Positions 33,935 to 37,529 of a stretch of DNA of 37,529 nt are shown one piece after another. Source of the stretch: Beijerinckiaceae bacterium (GTDB taxonomy: Bacteria; Pseudomonadota; Alphaproteobacteria; Rhizobiales; Beijerinckiaceae); the NCBI GenBank assembly GCA_947456505.1, contig CANGTC010000017.1, forward strand, positions 1-37,529. The letters run 5' to 3'. A program made the translations under genes and the position numbers. Every line of letters begins with the position of its first letter. Within the stretch, counting starts at the first letter, position 1. Below the pieces are notes generated by a model. That model had not been told where the DNA came from. It was given only the letters and a program-made list of their open reading frames with translations, and did no database searches.

Positions 33935-34873
33935 TTAATGGCTGGCCTTGCGCTTGTTCAGCAGCAACGGGATGCCGAACGCGCCCGAGAGCGAGCCGCC
34001 GCCTTTCAACACCGTGGGTATGCACAGGATCGATGAGAGAGGCGCGGGCGTGTCGCTCAGATTGTTCACGCCCGAGGACGGGAAGATCGGGGAGCTCTTC
34101 TCCGTCAGCACCCGCCAGCCAAAGAACCTCGACAGGGAAGCGGAATTGTCCACCAGCTTGGGCACGCCCTGCACCTGCGCATCCCAGCCGCGCTCATTGA
34201 TCAGCGAGGGAATGCGGAAAAAGGCCGAAAAGGGCGCCGCCACGCTGGTGAGTTCCGGCATGCGGAAGAACTCGTTGAAGGGGCGCCCGCTCTTGATGAG
34301 CAGGGGCAGATTATACCAGGAGGAGAGGGTCTGCTTGCTGCGCAGGAGCTTGGGGAAACCGAAGAAGGTGGTTTCAGTCGAGGGCTGGCGCCACAGGGTG
34401 GGAACGCTGAACCAATTGGAAAGCGGCGTAGAGGAGCGCACCAGCGAGGGCATGTTCCAGAAGGTTGCGAAGGGTGTGGGGTCGCGCAGCAGGACGGGGA
34501 GGCCGAAGACGGAGGAGAGCGGCGTGCCTTGATCCACGGTCGAAACGTAATAATCCTTGCGTTCGACGGCGCCCTGCTTGGGATTATGAGCGTTGAGAAT
34601 GGCCGTGGCCTTCAGGCCTACGCCCATCACCGCCCTGACCGCCACGAGTGAATGACCTTCCCGGATGGCGGCCGCGAAGACGCCTGCGTCACCGGCGGGA
34701 ACGCCCGCCTTGATGATGCGGTCCTCAAGCGTCATTTCAGCCTCCGAGGGGTCGTTCGGGGCCATGGAAATGAGATGGATCGCATTGTCGCCAAACCGGT
34801 TCCGCTTGAGTTCGTTCACCGCGCTCAAGGCGTCGCCATAGGCTTCATAAATTCGGGTGATGAGTGTGCTCAT
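33935..34873 (-). CDS. YflT-like domain protein with twelve 16-residue repeats (uncharacterised)
   Basis: A 312-residue soluble protein of unknown function. Residues 1-95 resemble the YflT/general-stress-17M fold: TRIYEAYGDALSAVNELKRNRFGDNAIHLIS, then IKAGVPAGDAGVFAAAIREGHSLVAVRA in outline. Residues 117-308 are twelve gap-free 16-residue units, best seen as TPLSSVFGLPVLLRDP and TPFATFWNMPSLVRSS. No signal peptide or transmembrane helix is visible. Its ATG overlaps the stop of the upstream 93-residue gene (ATGA). It lies between bphO and pucC. A regular solenoid, scaffold or pigment/antenna-associated role is possible, but nothing proves it. I do not recognise the repeat family. Confidence 0.85.
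   Translation of the reverse strand: MSTLITRIYEAYGDALSAVNELKRNRFGDNAIHLISMAPNDPSEAEMTLEDRIIKAGVPAGDAGVFAAAIREGHSLVAVRAVMGVGLKATAILNAHNPKQGAVERKDYYVSTVDQGTPLSSVFGLPVLLRDPTPFATFWNMPSLVRSSTPLSNWFSVPTLWRQPSTETTFFGFPKLLRSKQTLSSWYNLPLLIKSGRPFNEFFRMPELTSVAAPFSAFFRIPSLINERGWDAQVQGVPKLVDNSASLSRFFGWRVLTEKSSPIFPSSGVNNLSDTPAPLSSILCIPTVLKGGGSLSGAFGIPLLLNKRKASH
33950..34525 (-). repeat. Coding repeat array: 12 units of 48 bp / 16 residues
   Basis: Residues 117-308 of the protein divide exactly into 12 x 16. Consensus positions are 1 T/A, 2 P, 3 L/F, 4 S, 7 F (aromatic), 9 I/V/L/M, 10 P, 12 L and 13 L/V. Units 1-3, 5-7, 11 and 12 fit best. Units 4, 8, 9 and 10 are degenerate but keep the register with no insertion or deletion. 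The units are diverged in sequence, so this is an old, selected protein repeat and not recent slippage. Confidence 0.85.
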
Positions 34874-35151
34874 AGCGTTCGCGCCTGTCTGTTAGGGTTG
34901 AATTCGAGCGCCGCAACTATCGGCTTTGTGGGGTTTTTCGCCGACCACACGAGATGGTCAAATTTGATATAGAATGTGCTGTCTGGCAAGCCCGGCTGAT
35001 GCAATGACGCGGAGATTTCGCCGCCCTCGCGGGCCTTGCGAGGGATCATCCGCACTCTCTTGAAATGGCCGCCCGCCATTGCCCGCGCAAGGCATTGAAG
35101 GCTATCCTCAGAGCGAGACCGCAGCTCGTATTTTTGGCCGGGTGCTGACAT
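34870..35151 (-). CDS. 93-residue protein coupled to the repeat protein (unknown)
   Basis: A small, basic, probably cytoplasmic protein. It has an Arg-rich N-terminal half (YELRSRSEDSLQCLARAM, FKRVRMIPRKAREGG) and a C-terminal half with beta-type segments (STFYIKFDHLVWSAKN, PIVAALEFNP). Its TGA overlaps the ATG of the repeat-protein gene (ATGA), which supports it as a real gene despite its size. The start at 35151 is opposite the start of the divergent membrane gene (shared CATG), so both starts are uncertain. The family is not recognised. Confidence 0.65.
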   Translation of the reverse strand: MSAPGQKYELRSRSEDSLQCLARAMAGGHFKRVRMIPRKAREGGEISASLHQPGLPDSTFYIKFDHLVWSAKNPTKPIVAALEFNPNRQARTL

Positions 35152-35512
35152 GCCGATGTTTCCGTTTATCGTTCTCCCGCTCGCCGCCATGGCTCTTGGG
35201 CTGGTTCTCGTCATTCTCCACCTGCGCGGCATACGAAAGCCGCTGTTGATTGGATTGCATCTGCTTCTGGGCCTGGGCGCCCTGGAACTTCTGGTCGTTT
35301 TGCTGAAGGGCACGCCCAGCAACGATGGTTTGCCGCCCGGAGATTTCGGCAACGTCGCCGCCGGGTTTTTAGCTCTGGCCGCCTTTATCGGCCTCCTCAC
35401 CCCCATCCTTGGCCGACGCTCCCGCCTCACCGGCAACGCCATGCTTCTGGCCCATGTCAGCGCTGGCGTCGCGGGGGTTCTCCTGTGCATCGCCTGGGCC
35501 TCCGGTCTCTAG
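35150..35512 (+). CDS. Small four-helix membrane protein of unknown function
   Basis: A 120-residue hydrophobic protein with four predicted transmembrane helices (about 4-24, 31-51, 65-84 and 97-117) joined by short loops. The second loop carries KGTPSNDGLPPGDFGN. The ATG at 35150 overlaps the divergent gene's start; ATG at 35156 is a near alternative. Its stop overlaps the pucC stop tail to tail in CTAG. Location between the repeat-protein operon and pucC hints at a photosynthetic-membrane role, but no motif shows this. Confidence 0.7.
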   Translation: MPMFPFIVLPLAAMALGLVLVILHLRGIRKPLLIGLHLLLGLGALELLVVLLKGTPSNDGLPPGDFGNVAAGFLALAAFIGLLTPILGRRSRLTGNAMLLAHVSAGVAGVLLCIAWASGL

Positions 35513-36918
35513 GTCAAGGCGTCGCTGCGTCTGGCGGAGAGGCCCAGGCTTTTGCGCATAAGCGGCGCCATGGTCACGAGCGTCCAGATCAGCAGAATGA
35601 TTTCAAGGGTGTAGACACAGAGATAGCCGGTGGCGTGGCCGAACTGGCTCCGGGCGGGCGAATTCGCCACCACATCGCGAATAATGCCGCCAATCGCGAT
35701 GGCCAGTCCCGCAGCCACGGCCTGGGCCGCGCCCCAGGCGCCAAGCGCTAATCCAACCTGATTGCGCGGGGCGAGATTCATGGTGGACGTCAGAGTGCCA
35801 TGGCCGAAGAGACCTGCGCCAAAACCCACCAGAAGGGTGCCGACCGCAAAGAATTCGGGCATATCGAAAGGCGCCGCTGCGATCACCAGAAGGAAGGCGG
35901 GCACGCCCGTGAGGGCGCCATAGCTGGCCATGCGGAAGGGGTCGGCGCCCCGGCTCAAGACGCGCGAGGCGAGGGCGAGACCAAGCAGGCCCCCGCCCGC
36001 CAGAGTCGCCGTCAGGCTTGTCGTTGCGCCAACGCTTAGCCCGAGGATCTGCCCACCATAGGGCTCGAGCAAAACATCGGCCATGCTGAAGCCCATGGTG
36101 CCAAAGCCAACCGCCAGAAGCCGGCGCACCGCATGACCGCCCTCAGCGAAGGAGTCCCAGGACTCCCGGAAGGAGGGTTGGCGTTGCATGGGATTTCGTC
36201 GCGCCGCATGGCGCCCTTCCTGTTTCCAGGCGGCGACGCCATTCAGAACCAGGGTGATGACCGCGCAGGCCTGAATCACCTGAATGAGCCGCAGCGGGCT
36301 GAAGTCGTGCAGGGCCGCGCCAAAGCCCACCGCGCTGACGATCATGCCAAGCAGCAACATGACATACATAAGGCCGACAACCTTGGGCTGAGACTCCGGC
36401 GGGGCCAGATCGGTGGCCAGCGCCAGGCCGATGGTCTGCACGGTATGCAAACCCGCCCCGACGAGCAGAAAGGCAACGCCTGCGCCCAACTGGCCGACCC
36501 AGACCGGGTAGCGCGCCGACTCGCCACCACCCGACAGCACCAGCAAGGCGAAGGGCATGATGGCGAGGCCGCCGAATTGCACCATGGTGCCGCGAAAGAT
36601 GAAGGGCACACGCCGCCAGCCAAGGGCTGACTGATGGGTGTCCGACTTGAAGCCAATGAGCGCGCGAAAGGGCGCGAAAAGCAGCGGCAGGGATATCATG
36701 ACCCCCACCAGCGAGGCAGGCGCCGAAAGTTCGACGATCATCACGCGATTGAGCGTGCCCACCAGCAGGACAAGCGCCATGCCGACCGTGACCTGAAACA
36801 TGGAAAGGCGCAGCAGTCGCCCGAGCGGCAGATCAGCTGTCGCCACATCGGCGAAAGGCAGGAAGCGGGAGCCAAGGCCCACCCATGTGTGCATGAACTT
36901 CAGGCTGACGCGATTCAT
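35509..36918 (-). CDS. pucC: PucC/LhaA-family antenna assembly protein (BCD/MFS type)
   Basis: A 469-residue, twelve-helix major-facilitator-like protein needed for LH2 (PucC) or LH1 (LhaA) assembly. Diagnostic segments are VGMALVLLVGTLNRVMIVELSAP, APFRALIGFKSDTH and WRRVPFIFRGTMVQFGG in order from about residue 40 to 120. The ATG at 36918 (MNRVSLKFM) has AAAGGA upstream; a 31-residue upstream extension is highly basic and unlikely. It follows pucB-pucA on the same strand, with a stem-loop between, giving a pucBAC operon. I assign PucC over LhaA from that position. Confidence 0.93.
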   Translation of the reverse strand: MNRVSLKFMHTWVGLGSRFLPFADVATADLPLGRLLRLSMFQVTVGMALVLLVGTLNRVMIVELSAPASLVGVMISLPLLFAPFRALIGFKSDTHQSALGWRRVPFIFRGTMVQFGGLAIMPFALLVLSGGGESARYPVWVGQLGAGVAFLLVGAGLHTVQTIGLALATDLAPPESQPKVVGLMYVMLLLGMIVSAVGFGAALHDFSPLRLIQVIQACAVITLVLNGVAAWKQEGRHAARRNPMQRQPSFRESWDSFAEGGHAVRRLLAVGFGTMGFSMADVLLEPYGGQILGLSVGATTSLTATLAGGGLLGLALASRVLSRGADPFRMASYGALTGVPAFLLVIAAAPFDMPEFFAVGTLLVGFGAGLFGHGTLTSTMNLAPRNQVGLALGAWGAAQAVAAGLAIAIGGIIRDVVANSPARSQFGHATGYLCVYTLEIILLIWTLVTMAPLMRKSLGLSARRSDALT

Positions 36919-37040
36919 GATGTGAGCCAGTCCTTTCGGGGCCACATGGATCAAGGGACGACGGCGCGCCCTTTGATCCTTTTGTGGGCGTGCGCGCTTA
37001 TTCGCACGCAAATCCCGGCGTTGACCGCCGTTTGTTTGAA

Positions 37041-37067
37041 AGGGCCGGAATCGCAGGATCCCGGCCC
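37041..37067 (-). terminator. Intercistronic stem-loop after pucA
   Basis: GGGCCGG and CCGGCCC form a 7-bp GC stem (extendable with one bulge), followed on the minus strand by TTTC. It lies 28 bases after the pucA stop and upstream of pucC. Similar hairpins in puc operons stabilise the abundant pucBA message and limit read-through into pucC. The remaining 120 bases to pucC show no PpsR site. Confidence 0.65.
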
Positions 37068-37094
37068 CTTGTTCCGTAAACGAAGGAAAAACCG

Positions 37095-37316
37095 TTACTT
37101 GACGGTCGTCACATCGTTCATAGCCAGAGCGGCCGGAGCGGTCGTCTGGGTCTCGATCGCGACCTTCTTCTGACCGCCCTGCATGAATGCCGGGTACCAG
37201 GTGGTGTGCGTCAAGATGGAGTAGTGGATGATCAACGAAGTGATCGCCACTGCGCCGAGGAAAAGGGGAAGCCCAACGGTGGGCCTAACCACAGTCCAGA
37301 GTCTGCCTTGGTTCAT
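37095..37316 (-). CDS. pucA: LH2-type antenna alpha polypeptide (low-light form)
   Basis: A 73-residue single-helix antenna subunit. The N-terminus [21 protein letters not shown] is typical of LH2 alpha chains, His31 is the bacteriochlorophyll ligand, and [12 protein letters not shown] ends the helix. Residues 44-45 are Phe-Met where B850 LH2 has Tyr-Trp. Loss of these hydrogen-bond donors marks the blue-shifted LH3 (B820) and LH4 (B800) antennae. The C-terminal tail is about 20 residues longer than usual and Ala/Thr-rich. GGGAG precedes the ATG; pucB ends 12 bases upstream. Confidence 0.96.
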   Translation of the reverse strand: MNQGRLWTVVRPTVGLPLFLGAVAITSLIIHYSILTHTTWYPAFMQGGQKKVAIETQTTAPAALAMNDVTTVK

Positions 37317-37328
37317 GTTCGATCTCCC

Positions 37329-37484
37329 TTAGTGAAGCCAGGGTGAATAAACATAGGCGAGGAAATGCGCGAACAGAGCGATGGCCCCGAAAACCCGGGT
37401 CCCATCGATCAGGTGCTTGTGCAAGTCCTCAGATTCCGCGGCGGTTAATCCCGTCGGCCAAACACGGTTTGGATCGTCTGCCAT
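37329..37484 (-). CDS. pucB: LH2-type antenna beta polypeptide
   Basis: A 51-residue single-helix antenna subunit. [21 protein letters not shown] (13-33) is the conserved cytoplasmic and early helix region, His40 in LFAHFLAY is the bacteriochlorophyll ligand, and YSPWLH ends the chain. GGAGG lies 8 bases before the ATG. It is the first gene of the pucBAC unit; its promoter lies mostly outside the window, so PpsR or other operators there cannot be examined. Confidence 0.96.
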   Translation of the reverse strand: MADDPNRVWPTGLTAAESEDLHKHLIDGTRVFGAIALFAHFLAYVYSPWLH

Positions 37485-37529
37485 ATCGCTACCTCCATAG
37501 AGAAATGCGATCATTATCGTGCTCACCCA

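Noticed and set aside
33950-34525. The 48-bp coding periodicity as a CRISPR-like or recent tandem DNA repeat
   Set aside because: The units are diverged and stay in one reading frame with conserved protein positions; there are no identical repeats or spacers.

Overview
The window is GC-rich (by eye) and densely packed with genes. Gene content points to a purple non-sulfur phototroph in the Alphaproteobacteria, most likely Hyphomicrobiales (Rhodoblastus/Rhodopseudomonas-like). The main evidence is LH2-type antenna genes (pucB, pucA, pucC), bchG, a BciB-type reductase, a PpsR repressor, and a bacteriophytochrome with its heme oxygenase. The alphaproteobacterial mic60-hemY pair and a dapF-mtaB/ftsY neighbourhood fit the same assignment. 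No insertion sequence, phage gene, CRISPR array or rRNA was seen.

Region by region: 1-1618 is the end of a cytochrome c maturation operon (ccmB fragment, ccmC, ccmD, ccmG). 1622-6875 is mostly minus-strand housekeeping (dapF-mtaB, a PsiF-repeat protein, ftsY-yciB and a small secreted protein) with one plus-strand pseudouridine synthase. 7138-16733 is mixed metabolism and envelope: a GyrI-like secreted protein, an NAPE-PLD-like metallo-hydrolase, a NDUFAF5-like methyltransferase, a Gly/Tyr-rich secreted protein, an Fe-alcohol dehydrogenase/thioesterase pair, rlmN, dsbB, a YqaA/DedA protein, beta-carbonic anhydrase and a CitE-like lyase. 16779-19744 is mic60-hemY, followed by tRNA-Thr(CGU). 20077-24383 is a run of four exported proteins: an Ntn amidohydrolase, two related alpha/beta hydrolases and an orphan Bug-type binding protein. 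A minus-strand oxidoreductase, a secreted protein and a DUF6165 protein follow.

From 26632 to the end the window is a photosynthesis cluster. bciB, bchG and idi make the pigment and its isoprenoid precursor. ppsR, bphP and bphO form a light-sensing regulatory unit. By homology with Bradyrhizobium and Rhodopseudomonas palustris, BphP is expected to relieve PpsR repression in far-red light, with BphO supplying biliverdin. A TGT-N12-ACA PpsR operator overlaps a TTGACA hexamer upstream of ppsR. Converging on this unit from the other side are pucB-pucA-pucC on the minus strand. PucA carries Phe44-Met45, the signature of blue-shifted low-light antennae (LH3/LH4), not the Tyr-Trp of B850.

The least explained element lies between the sensor and the antenna genes. 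It is a translationally coupled pair on the minus strand: a 93-residue orphan followed by a 312-residue protein. The latter has a YflT-like N-terminal domain and then twelve consecutive, gap-free 16-residue repeats (about T-P-L-S-x-x-F-x-x-P-x-L-L). I recognise no named family with this repeat. It is the best candidate here for an undescribed component of photosystem biology.
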